NCBI RefSeq assembly: GCF_026341275.1
Contig: NZ_JAIFZO010000002.1
Location: 7,718,118 to 7,782,117, forward strand
Length of the DNA stretch: 64,000 nucleotides
From: Streptomyces ortus
GTDB lineage: Bacteria; Actinomycetota; Actinomycetes; Streptomycetales; Streptomycetaceae
Direction: 5' to 3'
Positions 1 through 7,682 of this stretch are shown piece after piece. Position numbers and translations under genes: made by a program. The stretch's first letter is position 1, and each line of letters begins with the position of its first letter. The notes beneath the pieces were generated by a model. It was not told the DNA's origin. It searched no databases and saw nothing but the letters and a program-made list of their open reading frames with translations.

Positions 1-1
1 C

Positions 2-673
2 GGCGCGTACCCCGGACTGGCCAAGACGACACTGAAGAAGGAACGCCGCCTGGCACGCGACCTGGGCGAGCTGCGGTTCGTCTTCGACGAGCGCGACCCC
101 GCGCTGCTGCGCACGCTCATGGGGTGGAAGTCCGCCCAGTACCGCAGGACGTCCCGGATGGACCGCTTCGCGCGCCCCTGGATCGTGAACGTGGTGGAGC
201 ACCTGTTCCAGGTCCGTGAGGAGCACTTCACCGGCATCCTGTCCGTGGTGTACGCCGGCGACCGGCCGGTGGCCGCACACTTCGGTCCCCGGTCGCGCAC
301 GGTGTTCGCGGCCTGGTTCACCGCGTACGACCCCGCACTGGGCTACTACTCACCCGGGCTGATCATGCACCTCAGGATGGCGGAGGCGGCGGGGCGGGAG
401 GGCGTACGGGTCCTGGACCTGGGGCGTGGTGACAAGGAGTACAAGGACTGGCTCAAGACCCGGGAACTGCGGGTGGGGGAGGGCTTCGCGACGCGTCCCC
501 ACCCGGTGGCAGCGGCACACCGGCTGTGGCGCAGGCCGGTGCGGGGGCTGCGGAACACGGTGCTGGCCCATCCAGGACTCAAGGAGCCCGCGGACCGGCT
601 GCTGAAGACGGTCGGCGCGCTCGTCCGCCGCTCGCTCGTCCCCCGTACGTCGTCAGTGGCGGGTGTCCTCTGA
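2..673 (+). CDS. GNAT acetyltransferase, BioF2/CelD-like (5' end outside window)
   Basis: The reading frame is already open at base 2, so the true start lies upstream; 223 codons are visible. The visible part has the pattern of the BioF2-like/FemAB-type GNAT domain (CelD family): a beta-strand region (FAAWFTAYDP), then YSPGLIMHL, then LDLGRGDKEYKDW, which corresponds to the family's conserved Asp-x-Gly-x-Gly-x-x-x-Tyr-Lys signature. Such proteins are N-acyltransferases often found beside polysaccharide or cell-surface genes. The C-terminal 60 residues are basic and poorly conserved. The 3' end overlaps the convergent next gene by 21 bases. The acyl donor and acceptor cannot be told from the sequence. 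Confidence 0.8.
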   Translation, partial: GAYPGLAKTTLKKERRLARDLGELRFVFDERDPALLRTLMGWKSAQYRRTSRMDRFARPWIVNVVEHLFQVREEHFTGILSVVYAGDRPVAAHFGPRSRTVFAAWFTAYDPALGYYSPGLIMHLRMAEAAGREGVRVLDLGRGDKEYKDWLKTRELRVGEGFATRPHPVAAAHRLWRRPVRGLRNTVLAHPGLKEPADRLLKTVGALVRRSLVPRTSSVAGVL

Positions 674-1117
674 TTCGGTGAGGGAGCTGTCGGGCTTGCC
701 CAGGGACCAGCCGGAGACGTCCGTGAGCCGTCCGCGCCACAGGGGCATCACGACAGGGCCGCCCGCCGCGACGGTACTGGTGGCGTCACGCAGGTGGATC
801 CACTGGGGGAGCCGTTGCGGGATCGGACGCCCCTGCTTGTCGGAGACCGCCTCGTCCACCTGCTCGGGAAACCGCTCGAGCAGCTGTGCGCCGGGTCCGT
901 CGACACCGCGCAGGCTGCGTGCCCAGTCGGTCTTCCACGCCGCGTGCGAGATGAGGTCGCCGTAGAGGAGACCACCCCCGACGAACAAGGTGATCGGCAG
1001 TGCCGCCTGCGGGTCCTGGCCGACCAGTCGCACCAGCATCTGCAGCTGGAGATCCGGCACGGTCTCCGTCACGATCGGCGCGGCCGACTCCAGGAGCGGG
1101 TCCTGCTCTTCACTCAC
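653..1117 (-). CDS. GvpU-like gas vesicle accessory protein (orphan)
   Basis: A 154-residue acidic protein with a GTG start and an AAGGGA-type site upstream. No signal peptide or membrane segment is seen. From memory of Bacillus megaterium GvpU, two blocks agree: a beta-rich ITLFVGGGLLYGDLIS near residues 40-56, and near the C-terminus IHLRD followed by LWRGRLTDVSGWSLGK, matching GvpU's WRGK-x-x-x-VDGF-x-LGK pattern. GvpU is an accessory protein of gas vesicle clusters. No gvpA, gvpF or other gas vesicle gene is visible, so the role here is uncertain. It overlaps the convergent acetyltransferase gene by 21 bases and lies 87 bases downstream of the sigma factor gene on the same strand, so co-transcription is possible. 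Confidence 0.6.
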   Translation of the reverse strand: MSEEQDPLLESAAPIVTETVPDLQLQMLVRLVGQDPQAALPITLFVGGGLLYGDLISHAAWKTDWARSLRGVDGPGAQLLERFPEQVDEAVSDKQGRPIPQRLPQWIHLRDATSTVAAGGPVVMPLWRGRLTDVSGWSLGKPDSSLTESEDTRH

Positions 1118-1204
1118 GGCCTTGCTCGTCCCTTCGATCCGTCACAGGTGTTCGTCACAGGTGTTCGTCACGACTGTCCGTGTGCCGCTTCCCGCGGCCG
1201 GACG

Positions 1205-2077
1205 TCACGCGGCGAGCAGCCCCGCGCGGAGCCGGCTCAGGGTGCGTGTCAGCAGCCGGGAGATGTGCATCTGGGAGAGGTTCAGCTCGCGGCCGATCTC
1301 CGCCTGGGTCATCTCCCGGCCGAAGCGCATCTCGATGATGGTCCGCTCCCGGTCGTCCAGCTGCTGCAGCAGGGGCGCGAGCGTGTGCAGGTCCTCGAAC
1401 AGGTCCATCGCCGGGTCTTCCTCGCCCAGCGTGTCCGCGTACTTCGGACCGCCGTCGCCGGCGTCGTCGTCCCCGCCGGGGGTGTCGATGGAGCCGGCCA
1501 CGTAACCGTTGGCGGCGACCAGACCCTCTATGACCTCTTCCTCGCTCAGGTCCAGGTGGACGGCGAGTTCCTTGACCGTCGGCGGGCGGTTCAGCGTGGC
1601 GGCGAGGGCTTCCTTGCTCTTGGCGAGGGAGACCCGCAGCTCCTGCAGACGGCGCGGCACGTGCACGGCCCAGGTGGTGTCCCGGAAGAAGCGCTTGATC
1701 TCGCCGATGATGTAGGGGATCGCGAAGGAGGTGAACTCGACCTCGCGCGACAGGTCGAAGCGGTCGATCGCCTTGATCAGGCCGATGGTGCCGACCTGGA
1801 TGACGTCCTCCATGTCCCCGCTGCCGCGGTTGCGGAACCGGCGGGCCGCGAAGCTGACCAGGGAGAGGTTCATCTCGATCAGTGTGTTGCGGGCGTACTG
1901 GTATTCGTGCGTGCCCTCTTCCAGCTCCTGCAGCCGGTCGAGGAACATGCGGGACAGCACCCGGGCGTCCTTGGGGGCGACCTTGCCGCCGTCCTCGATC
2001 CACGGCAGATCCCCGGCGGCCTCCTGCACGCCCGTGCTGCAGTCAGATGCGTCGCGGGTGTTCACGGAGGTAGTCAC
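1205..2077 (-). CDS. SigB/SigF-family alternative sigma factor
   Basis: A 290-residue RNA polymerase sigma factor of the SigB/SigF/SigG stress and sporulation branch. Region 2 is clear around residues 65-120, with GDMEDVIQVGTIGLIKAID (core binding and -10 recognition). Region 3 follows at about 135-200 with VPRRLQELR. Region 4 near the C-terminus carries the helix-turn-helix MTQAEIGRELNLSQMHISRL. The first 35 residues are family-specific. The start is GTG with AAGGCGG upstream; no better start is available. In this family activity is controlled by an RsbW-type anti-sigma kinase, an STAS antagonist and a PP2C phosphatase. Candidate RsbW-like ATPases and SpoIIE phosphatases are elsewhere in the window, none adjacent. 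Streptomyces carry many paralogues, so no gene symbol is given. Confidence 0.93.
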   Translation of the reverse strand: MTTSVNTRDASDCSTGVQEAAGDLPWIEDGGKVAPKDARVLSRMFLDRLQELEEGTHEYQYARNTLIEMNLSLVSFAARRFRNRGSGDMEDVIQVGTIGLIKAIDRFDLSREVEFTSFAIPYIIGEIKRFFRDTTWAVHVPRRLQELRVSLAKSKEALAATLNRPPTVKELAVHLDLSEEEVIEGLVAANGYVAGSIDTPGGDDDAGDGGPKYADTLGEEDPAMDLFEDLHTLAPLLQQLDDRERTIIEMRFGREMTQAEIGRELNLSQMHISRLLTRTLSRLRAGLLAA

Positions 2078-2291
2078 AGTGCCGCCTTAACTAGAAACCA
2101 AGTCGGCCATCTCCTGCCCGGCTTCTTCCAGAGCATGTCTGCTCATCCTCGGTCAATTGCGGAGGGGTCCGTTCATCAGCACTCCGTTCATGAGCACCCG
2201 GGGACCCGGAGTACAGTCTGCTGGCCGCGCCCGCGCCGGACCGGGCAGCGCGCATCCTCCTGTCTCCTCTCTGTGCCGGCCGGGTGATGCC

Positions 2292-3569
2292 ATGACCAGT
2301 ACGCAGGACCAGCCGGACACGCGGAACGAGCCGGGCACGTTGAAGCAGCCGGACATGAAGCACGAGCCGGAGAAGGCGACCCGTCCCTCCGGGACGTGGT
2401 CGTCGCCGGAGTACGCGCAGCGCGCGGAACGGATACGGCGCCGACTGGAGAGACTCATCGGCATCGCGGCGACCGAGGGCAACTCCCTCACCGCTCTGCG
2501 CAACGGCGACGCGATCTTCGCGGCGATGCTGGCGGGCATCCGGTCCGCCGAGCACACCGTGGACATGATGACCTTCGTGTACTGGAAGGGCGACATCGCC
2601 CGCGAGTTCGCGCAGGCACTCGCGGACCGGGCCCGGGACGGTGTGCGGGTACGCCTGCTGCTGGACGGCTTCGGCAGCAGGCTGATCGAGAAGGACCTGC
2701 TGGCGGCCATGGAAGACGCCGGGGTGCAGGTGGCGTGGTTCCGCAAACCGCTCGCCCTCTCGCCGCTCAAGCAGAACCACCGCTGTCACCGCAAGGTCCT
2801 GGTCGTCGACGAACGGACCGCGTTCACCGGCGGGGTGGGGATCGCGGAGGAGTGGTGCGGCGACGCCCGCAACGAGCGCGAGTGGCGTGACACCCATGCC
2901 GAGGTCCGCGGGCCGGCCGTGGACGGTATCGCCGCCGCGTTCGCGCAGAACTGGGCCGAGTGCCACCAAGAGCTCTTCGACGACCGTGACCGGTTCGTCG
3001 CGCACACCCCCGAGGGCGGGGCCGTGGTGCAGGTGGTGCGCGGCTCGGCGAGCTTCGGCTGGCAGGACATGCAGACCCTGCTCCGGGTGATGCTGGAGTC
3101 GGCCGAGGAGCGCTTCCGGCTGGCCACCGCCTACTTCTCGCCGGACGCCTTCTTTGTCGAGCTGCTGTGCGCCGCGGCCCGCCGGGGCGTACAGGTGGAG
3201 ATCCTGCTGCCCGGCCCGCACACCGACAAGCGGGTCTGCCAGCTGGCCGGCCAGCACTACTACGAGGACCTCACCGCCTGTGGTGTGCGGATCTACCAGT
3301 ATCAGCCGACGATGATGCACGCCAAGGTCATCACCGTGGACAACGTCGCCTCGCTGGTCGGCTCGACCAACTTCAACCGCCGCTCGCTCGACCACGACGA
3401 GGAGATCATGCTCGCGGTGCTGGACGAGGAGTTCACGTCGACGCTCGACGCCCACTTCGACGAGGACCTGACCGCCAGTACCCGGATCGAGAAGGGCCGT
3501 TGGAAGCGGCGTTCCGTCGTGCAGCGGGCCCGGGAGGCGGCCGTCATCCCCATCCGCCGCTTCCTGTGA
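2292..3569 (+). CDS. Phospholipase D family protein / cardiolipin synthase
   Basis: A 425-residue protein with two HKD catalytic motifs of the phospholipase D superfamily: HRKVLVVD near residue 166 and HAKVITVD near residue 343, the second followed by GSTNFNRRS. This arrangement fits bacterial cardiolipin synthases, which join phosphatidyl groups into cardiolipin at the membrane, although the usual N-terminal membrane helices are missing, so a soluble phospholipase D is also possible. The frame stays open upstream to an ATG at 2157, but the extra residues look non-coding; the ATG at 2292 begins a hydrophilic tail (MTSTQDQPDT) and is preferred. It is divergent from the sigma factor gene. A strong hairpin follows the stop. 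Confidence 0.88.
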   Translation: MTSTQDQPDTRNEPGTLKQPDMKHEPEKATRPSGTWSSPEYAQRAERIRRRLERLIGIAATEGNSLTALRNGDAIFAAMLAGIRSAEHTVDMMTFVYWKGDIAREFAQALADRARDGVRVRLLLDGFGSRLIEKDLLAAMEDAGVQVAWFRKPLALSPLKQNHRCHRKVLVVDERTAFTGGVGIAEEWCGDARNEREWRDTHAEVRGPAVDGIAAAFAQNWAECHQELFDDRDRFVAHTPEGGAVVQVVRGSASFGWQDMQTLLRVMLESAEERFRLATAYFSPDAFFVELLCAAARRGVQVEILLPGPHTDKRVCQLAGQHYYEDLTACGVRIYQYQPTMMHAKVITVDNVASLVGSTNFNRRSLDHDEEIMLAVLDEEFTSTLDAHFDEDLTASTRIEKGRWKRRSVVQRAREAAVIPIRRFL

Positions 3570-3577
3570 GGGACGGG

Positions 3578-3612
3578 CCGGACCGTGGCGAGCGCTCGCG
3601 CCGCCGGTCCGG
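3578..3612. terminator. Bidirectional hairpin between convergent genes
   Basis: CCGGACCG (3578-3585) pairs with CGGTCCGG (3605-3612), and the interior holds the self-complementary GCGAGCGCTCGC. It lies between the convergent phospholipase D and GAF-ANTAR genes, so it probably stops both transcripts. There is no T-run, which is common in this genus. Confidence 0.6.
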
Positions 3613-3633
3613 TCGGCCCGGAACTGCGCGGTG

Positions 3634-4338
3634 TCAGGAGGGCTTCTCGCCGGTCTGGCAGATCTGGCGGGCGATCTCGCGCAGCTTGACGTTGCGGTCC
3701 TGCGACGTCTTCTTGAGCACCTTGAAAGCCGTGTCCTCGGTCAGTCCGTAGCGCTCCATCAGGATGCCCATGGCCTCACCGATCTCGTGCCGGGTCTCCA
3801 TGGCATGGCTCAGCTGCTGATGCGTACGCGCCGCGGAGAACGCCACGGCCGCGTGCGAGGCGAGGATCCAGCCGGCTCGCCGGGCGGCCTCGTCGAAGGC
3901 GTCCGGCTTGTGCGAGTACACGTTCAGGGCGCCGAGGTTGTCGTCCTCGGTGAAGAGGAGGAAGCCCATCATGCTTCCCATGCCCAGCTTGCGGAGCTCG
4001 GGGGCGAAGCGGGGCCACTTCGCGTTCGGCTCCCGCAGGTCCTCGATGGCGTAGATCTGCTGACGGTCGGTCACCGCGTCGAAGCAGGGTCCCTCCCGCA
4101 GATCCTGCTGGATCCGGTCCGACCGGCGGACCACATCGCTCGTGGCCGCCAGCGCGTTCACCTCGCCCTGCCGCACCGTGAGAATGCCGGCCTCGTCACA
4201 TCCGTCGATCAGAACCTTCGCGTGATCGACGACACGGTCCAGCGTGTTCTGGGCGGAGTCCTGCGCCAGTAGATCGCGCGCCATCTCGGCCACGGCGATC
4301 GCGAACTGCTCCCAGACCTCGCCCGACACCTCAGACAT
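3634..4338 (-). CDS. GAF-ANTAR RNA-binding antitermination regulator
   Basis: A 234-residue two-domain regulator. Residues about 15-150 form a GAF sensor domain (CDEAGILTV, then LREGPCFDAV, then GFLLFTEDDNLGALNVYS). Residues about 165-225 form an ANTAR domain with METRHEIGEAMGILMERYGL and the aromatic/alanine pattern EDTAFKVLKKTSQ. ANTAR domains bind paired hairpins in RNA and prevent transcription termination, so this protein probably senses a small molecule or redox change and acts on transcripts. No nearby target RNA is recognised. It is convergent with the phospholipase D gene and divergent from the WhiB gene. Confidence 0.92.
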   Translation of the reverse strand: MSEVSGEVWEQFAIAVAEMARDLLAQDSAQNTLDRVVDHAKVLIDGCDEAGILTVRQGEVNALAATSDVVRRSDRIQQDLREGPCFDAVTDRQQIYAIEDLREPNAKWPRFAPELRKLGMGSMMGFLLFTEDDNLGALNVYSHKPDAFDEAARRAGWILASHAAVAFSAARTHQQLSHAMETRHEIGEAMGILMERYGLTEDTAFKVLKKTSQDRNVKLREIARQICQTGEKPS

Positions 4339-4528
4339 TTGTCACCTGCTCTTTTGGTGAAGCATCCCGGGACGCCTCGTGAAGGCCCATCTTGCCATCC
4401 GGGCGTCCGCGTCGCGCCGGGCCAGGGCTTTCGGGGCTTCCGGCAGGTGATCGGCGGTGCCGTCCGAAAACCCTGGCGGCGCTGTCCCACGAGTCTCCTT
4501 GTTTCACCGGGGCGGTCCGTGGTGACCC

Positions 4529-4648
4529 GAAGGAGGACCCACCCCCGTGAACAACATCACTGCGACCGAAGGAGGCCCCCATGGAGGGCTGGCGCGAGTA
4601 CGCGGAATGCCGCACTGTCGATCCCGACCTCTTCTTCCCCATCGGTAG
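4529..4648 (+). other. Tandem Shine-Dalgarno sites and overlapping leader ORF before WhiB
   Basis: GAAGGAGG occurs twice, at 4529-4536 and 4568-4575. The second serves the WhiB ATG at 4581. The first stands ten bases before a GTG at 4547, which opens a 33-codon frame ending at 4648, overlapping the start of the WhiB gene out of frame. Translation of this leader could affect WhiB initiation. The leader peptide resembles nothing known to me. Confidence 0.4.
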
Positions 4649-4841
4649 CACGGGCCCCGCGCTGGTGCAGATCGAGGACGCGAAGTCCGTCTGCCGACGC
4701 TGCCCCGTGCGCGAGGAGTGTCTGAACTGGGCGCTCGACACCGGGCAGAGCATAGGTGTCTGGGGCGGCAAGAGCGAGGGCGAACGACGCGCTCTGCGAC
4801 GACGCATCCGCAGCCGCACATCCCGTGACAACACCGCGTAG
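4581..4841 (+). CDS. WhiB-family iron-sulfur transcriptional regulator (WblE-like)
   Basis: An 86-residue WhiB-like protein. It has the four cluster-binding cysteines: one near residue 10 (REYAEC) and the CRRCPVREEC cluster near 38-47, followed by the GVWGG turn and a basic C-terminal helix (ERRALRRRIRSRTSR) that binds DNA. The N-terminal DPDLFFPIGSTGPALVQIE resembles WblE of S. coelicolor. These proteins hold an oxygen- and NO-sensitive 4Fe-4S cluster and act with the principal sigma factor. The start has a GAAGGAGG site five bases away. It is divergently transcribed from the ANTAR gene. Confidence 0.94.
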   Translation: MEGWREYAECRTVDPDLFFPIGSTGPALVQIEDAKSVCRRCPVREECLNWALDTGQSIGVWGGKSEGERRALRRRIRSRTSRDNTA

Positions 4842-5060
4842 CGCGACCGGTGCGCAGAGTGGCGCGCCAGGTGTGAGGTGCGCCGAACGCGGTACGTGTA
4901 CATCTACGTGCGTGTGGGTGGCGGGCCTCGGTGCCCGCACCGGACGTGAGATCAGTGAGGTAACGGCTCGTCACACTGACAGGTGTCGGTTTCCGCGACC
5001 GGGGCAGACGGGGCTGCAGAAGGCGGTTTTCCGTGCCGTACCCCACAGCGAGGTGAAGCA

Positions 5061-5411
5061 GTGAGCCCGCAGCAGGACCGAGCGTCCGGTCTCGTCGATG
5101 GCGCGAGCGACGAGGTGGTGGAGCCGTCCGAGGACGAGCGAGCCGCCTGGGAGCGGGTACGGCGGTCCGCGAAGGGGATGCGGCACCACGAGGCGAAGAA
5201 CGCCTGGGACGAGGCTCGCAAGGCGGCCGAGGACGAGTCGCGCACCGGCCGGGACGCGTTGATCGCGCGGGCGGAGGCCGAGGAGTGGAAGCGCGTCACC
5301 GAAGCGCTCTTCGATCACGCGGGGGCGTACGACAGCGCCGACGACCCCTTCGTACAGGGTGGGCTGGAAGGCCGCGCACATCACGCGCCCCCGCCTCCCG
5401 GCCGCCGGTGA
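5061..5411 (+). CDS. Small charged hypothetical protein
   Basis: A 116-residue protein of unknown function, started at GTG 5061 because GAGGTGAAG lies just upstream; the frame is open further back to an ATG at 4983, but that part is less coding-like. It is rich in Glu, Arg and Ala, with a likely long helix (EDERAAWERVRRSAKGMRHHEAKNAW is the core, with KAAEDESRTGRDALIARAE following) and no membrane segment or cysteine. It lies about 220 bases after the WhiB gene on the same strand. I do not recognise a family. Confidence 0.6.
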   Translation: MSPQQDRASGLVDGASDEVVEPSEDERAAWERVRRSAKGMRHHEAKNAWDEARKAAEDESRTGRDALIARAEAEEWKRVTEALFDHAGAYDSADDPFVQGGLEGRAHHAPPPPGRR

Positions 5412-5547
5412 CGTGCGGCCCCCGGGAGCGGCCCCGACCGGCTGCGACCCGCGTTGTCAGTGCCCTCAGGAAGAATGCCGAGCAACGAGAACGTCATCGC
5501 TCCAGGCGATACGCGATCGAACCCGTCCCTCGAAAGGCCGCCCGCAC

Positions 5548-5967
5548 ATGACGTCCACTCTCCACCGCCGTGCCGTGTCGCGAGCCTCGGACGGAGCGCC
5601 GCTGACCCTCGTGCGAGCCGTCCCGCGCACGCCCGCTCCCGCGCCGCTCGGCGCCAGTGGTTCCGAGGTGCTGCGGCTGATCACGGTCCAACGTGTCCCC
5701 GTCTGCCTGACCGTGCACGCCAACGGCCGCCGCCGGTACGGCTACTGGCAGGCGGCCACGGCCGGCTCCGGGTACGCGGGCTGTTACGTGGCGCTGCCCA
5801 CGGAGGAGTGCGACGCGCTGCACGCGGCGGGCCGGCTCGTGCTGGGCGACCCGGTGATCGACCCCTCGAAGACGACGTACCCGGTGCGCCCCGCCGTGCG
5901 TTCCGTGGTGCGCGCCCCGGCGACGGGCGCGCCCCGACAGGCGCCCCGGCAGGCACTCACCGCCTGA
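5548..5967 (+). CDS. Hypothetical protein, 139 residues
   Basis: A small protein of unknown function, started at ATG 5548 with AAAGG about ten bases before. The centre (LRLITVQRVPVCLTVHANG, then RYGYWQAATAG and CYVALPTEECDALHAAGRL) looks like a compact alpha/beta domain; the ends are low-complexity and proline/alanine-rich. It has three cysteines, no signal peptide and no membrane segment. It lies between two other small genes on the same strand with gaps over 100 bases. Codon usage is typical of the region. No family is recognised. Confidence 0.6.
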   Translation: MTSTLHRRAVSRASDGAPLTLVRAVPRTPAPAPLGASGSEVLRLITVQRVPVCLTVHANGRRRYGYWQAATAGSGYAGCYVALPTEECDALHAAGRLVLGDPVIDPSKTTYPVRPAVRSVVRAPATGAPRQAPRQALTA

Positions 5968-6083
5968 CCCCGGCGACGGACGGCCCGGGGCTGGGTCTTC
6001 GTCATCCCGTGCTTTTCTTCCTCGCTTCCGGGGGCACACGTGTCGCTGGACTGTATTTCCAGCGAGGAGGGCCCACCGCACCC

Positions 6084-6587
6084 ATGTCTGAGACACGAAC
6101 CGAGATGCGTGACGTCGTCGAACTCATACTCGCGGACCACCGGAAGATGGAGGACCTCTTCCGGCAGATGCGCAGTGTCGAGGCGGACCGGTCGGCCGCG
6201 CTGAAGGAGTTCGCCGATCTCCTGATCGCCCACGCGCTCGCGGAGGAGGCCAAGGTCTACCCCGCCCTCAAGCGTTACAAGGACATCGACGACGAGGAAG
6301 TGGAGCACGGCGAGGAGGAGCACGAGGAGGGCAACGAGGCCTTGCTCGCCCTCCTGGAGGTCGACGAGATCGGCTCGGACGACTGGGACGAGAAGCTCGA
6401 AGAACTCGTGGAGGCCATCGCGCACCACACCGACGAGGAGGAACGGACCATCCTCAACGGAGCGCGGGAGAACGTCGCCATGGAGCGGCGTGAAGAACTC
6501 GGCGCGGCTTTTCTTGAGGAGCGGGCCCACCACCTGAAGTCGGGCTGCGGATCCGTGGACAACGTACGCGCCATCGTGCGGAAGTGA
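6084..6587 (+). CDS. Hemerythrin/HHE cation-binding domain protein
   Basis: A 167-residue protein of the hemerythrin-like HHE family. Conserved histidines and acids sit in a four-helix layout: DHRKMEDLFRQM (residues about 18-29), HALAEEAKVYPAL (about 53), HGEEEHEEGNEAL (about 75) and AHHTDEEERTILN (about 113). Such proteins bind a di-iron centre and sense or carry oxygen, or protect against oxidative or nitrosative stress. ATG 6084 is chosen because GCGAGGAGGG precedes it by about 14 bases. The very acidic middle suits a soluble protein. It is alone on its strand here; the next gene is convergent. Confidence 0.9.
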   Translation: MSETRTEMRDVVELILADHRKMEDLFRQMRSVEADRSAALKEFADLLIAHALAEEAKVYPALKRYKDIDDEEVEHGEEEHEEGNEALLALLEVDEIGSDDWDEKLEELVEAIAHHTDEEERTILNGARENVAMERREELGAAFLEERAHHLKSGCGSVDNVRAIVRK

Positions 6588-6727
6588 CGCTCGCGGACGG
6601 CTTCCTGTCTGCACACCGCACACCGCATGACGCATGACGCTGAGGACCGGCTGTACCGATGGGTGCGGCCGGTCCGCCGTGTGTACCGGACAGGCCCGGC
6701 AGCCACGCCGGACGGGCCGAGCGGGTC

Positions 6728-7207
6728 CTAGCGGCGTGTGAGCGGTACCACGGCGGTGATGCGCTTGCCGCCGGTCCGCAGTTCCGAGATGGCGATGTCG
6801 CTGGCGAGACGGCAGACGATCGGCCAGCCGTGGCCACCGGGCCGCATGACACCCCGCTCATCGGTGTGCCGCGCCGGCCGGGGGTACTCCGGGCTGCGGT
6901 CGCTCACCGACAGCCGTACTTCCTTGGCGTCCAGCGCCACCTCGAACCCGGTGACACCGCCGCCGTGCAGCATGGCGTTGCTGGTCAGCTCCGTGGCGAC
7001 GAGCAGGGCGTCGCCGATGATGTCGTCACCGCCGAGCGCTTCACGCAGCAAGGGGGACCGGCGGGCCTCGGCGAGCGCGTGCCTCACCTCTTCGCGCACC
7101 TCGGCCGGAGTGCGGGGCCCCGAGGGGGTGCTGCGGGGCTCGGCGGGGGCGGTCCGGGACGGGACGGTCGTCGCGCCGGTGACGGGCGACCGGTGCTCCA
7201 TGAGCAT
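6728..7207 (-). CDS. RsbW-like ATP-binding protein (anti-sigma factor kinase family)
   Basis: A 159-residue HATPase_c_2 protein. The N-box is ELTSNAMLHGG near residues 73-83, the G1-like segment is VSDRSPEYPRP and the G2 region is GHGWPIVCRLA. The first 35 residues are disordered and proline-rich. In Streptomyces these small stand-alone ATPases act as anti-sigma factor kinases or anti-anti-sigma kinases in partner-switching circuits with SigB/F-type sigma factors. The sigma factor at 1205-2077 is a candidate partner, but Streptomyces have dozens of each, so the pairing is a guess. It lies 75 bases downstream of the CsbD gene on the same strand, so the two may be co-transcribed. Confidence 0.88.
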   Translation of the reverse strand: MLMEHRSPVTGATTVPSRTAPAEPRSTPSGPRTPAEVREEVRHALAEARRSPLLREALGGDDIIGDALLVATELTSNAMLHGGGVTGFEVALDAKEVRLSVSDRSPEYPRPARHTDERGVMRPGGHGWPIVCRLASDIAISELRTGGKRITAVVPLTRR

Positions 7208-7282
7208 TTCTTGCTCCTTCGCCTGAAAAAGAAGCAGGCCCGCCGCAAGAGCGTGCGACGGGCCCTCCGCATTAGGTGATCC

Positions 7283-7456
7283 TCAATGCCGGAATGCGTC
7301 CTTGGTCTTCTCCTTGGCCTGGCGCGCGTCACCCTTGGTCTGCTCCGCCTTGCCCTCGGCAGTCAGACGCTCGTTGCCGACGGCCTGGCCCAGCGTTTCC
7401 TTGACCTTGCCCTTGGCCTGCTCGGTCTTCGCCTTTGCCTTCTCGTTCTCGGCCAC
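7283..7456 (-). CDS. CsbD-family stress protein
   Basis: A 57-residue protein found by direct reading of the reverse strand: GTG start at 7456 with AAGGA about ten bases upstream, TGA at 7283-7285. It is made almost only of Lys, Glu, Ala, Gln and Thr, with the CsbD repeat pattern AKGKVKETLGQAVGNERL and EGKAEQTKGDARQAKEK. CsbD proteins are small helical general stress proteins, SigB-controlled in Bacillus. The exact function is unknown. It sits just upstream of an RsbW-like ATPase gene on the same strand, which fits a stress-regulon setting. Confidence 0.88.
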   Translation of the reverse strand: MAENEKAKAKTEQAKGKVKETLGQAVGNERLTAEGKAEQTKGDARQAKEKTKDAFRH

Positions 7457-7682
7457 TGCAGCTCACGTCCTTACTTGTGCTTCGTCCGTGCGATCTACTG
7501 TTACGGCTGACCGGAGAGAGCCGGTCCAAACACGGCCGTCCGAGAAATCGAAGGACCTCCTCCGAACGGCCGACCGACGTTGTCCTGAGTACTGACAGCG
7601 CGAAGCTGGGCCGGTAGATTTCTGCCGTCACGAAAATGCACAACATAGGCCGAGCCGTAGCACCGAGCTGCAGGAGGAGCCC

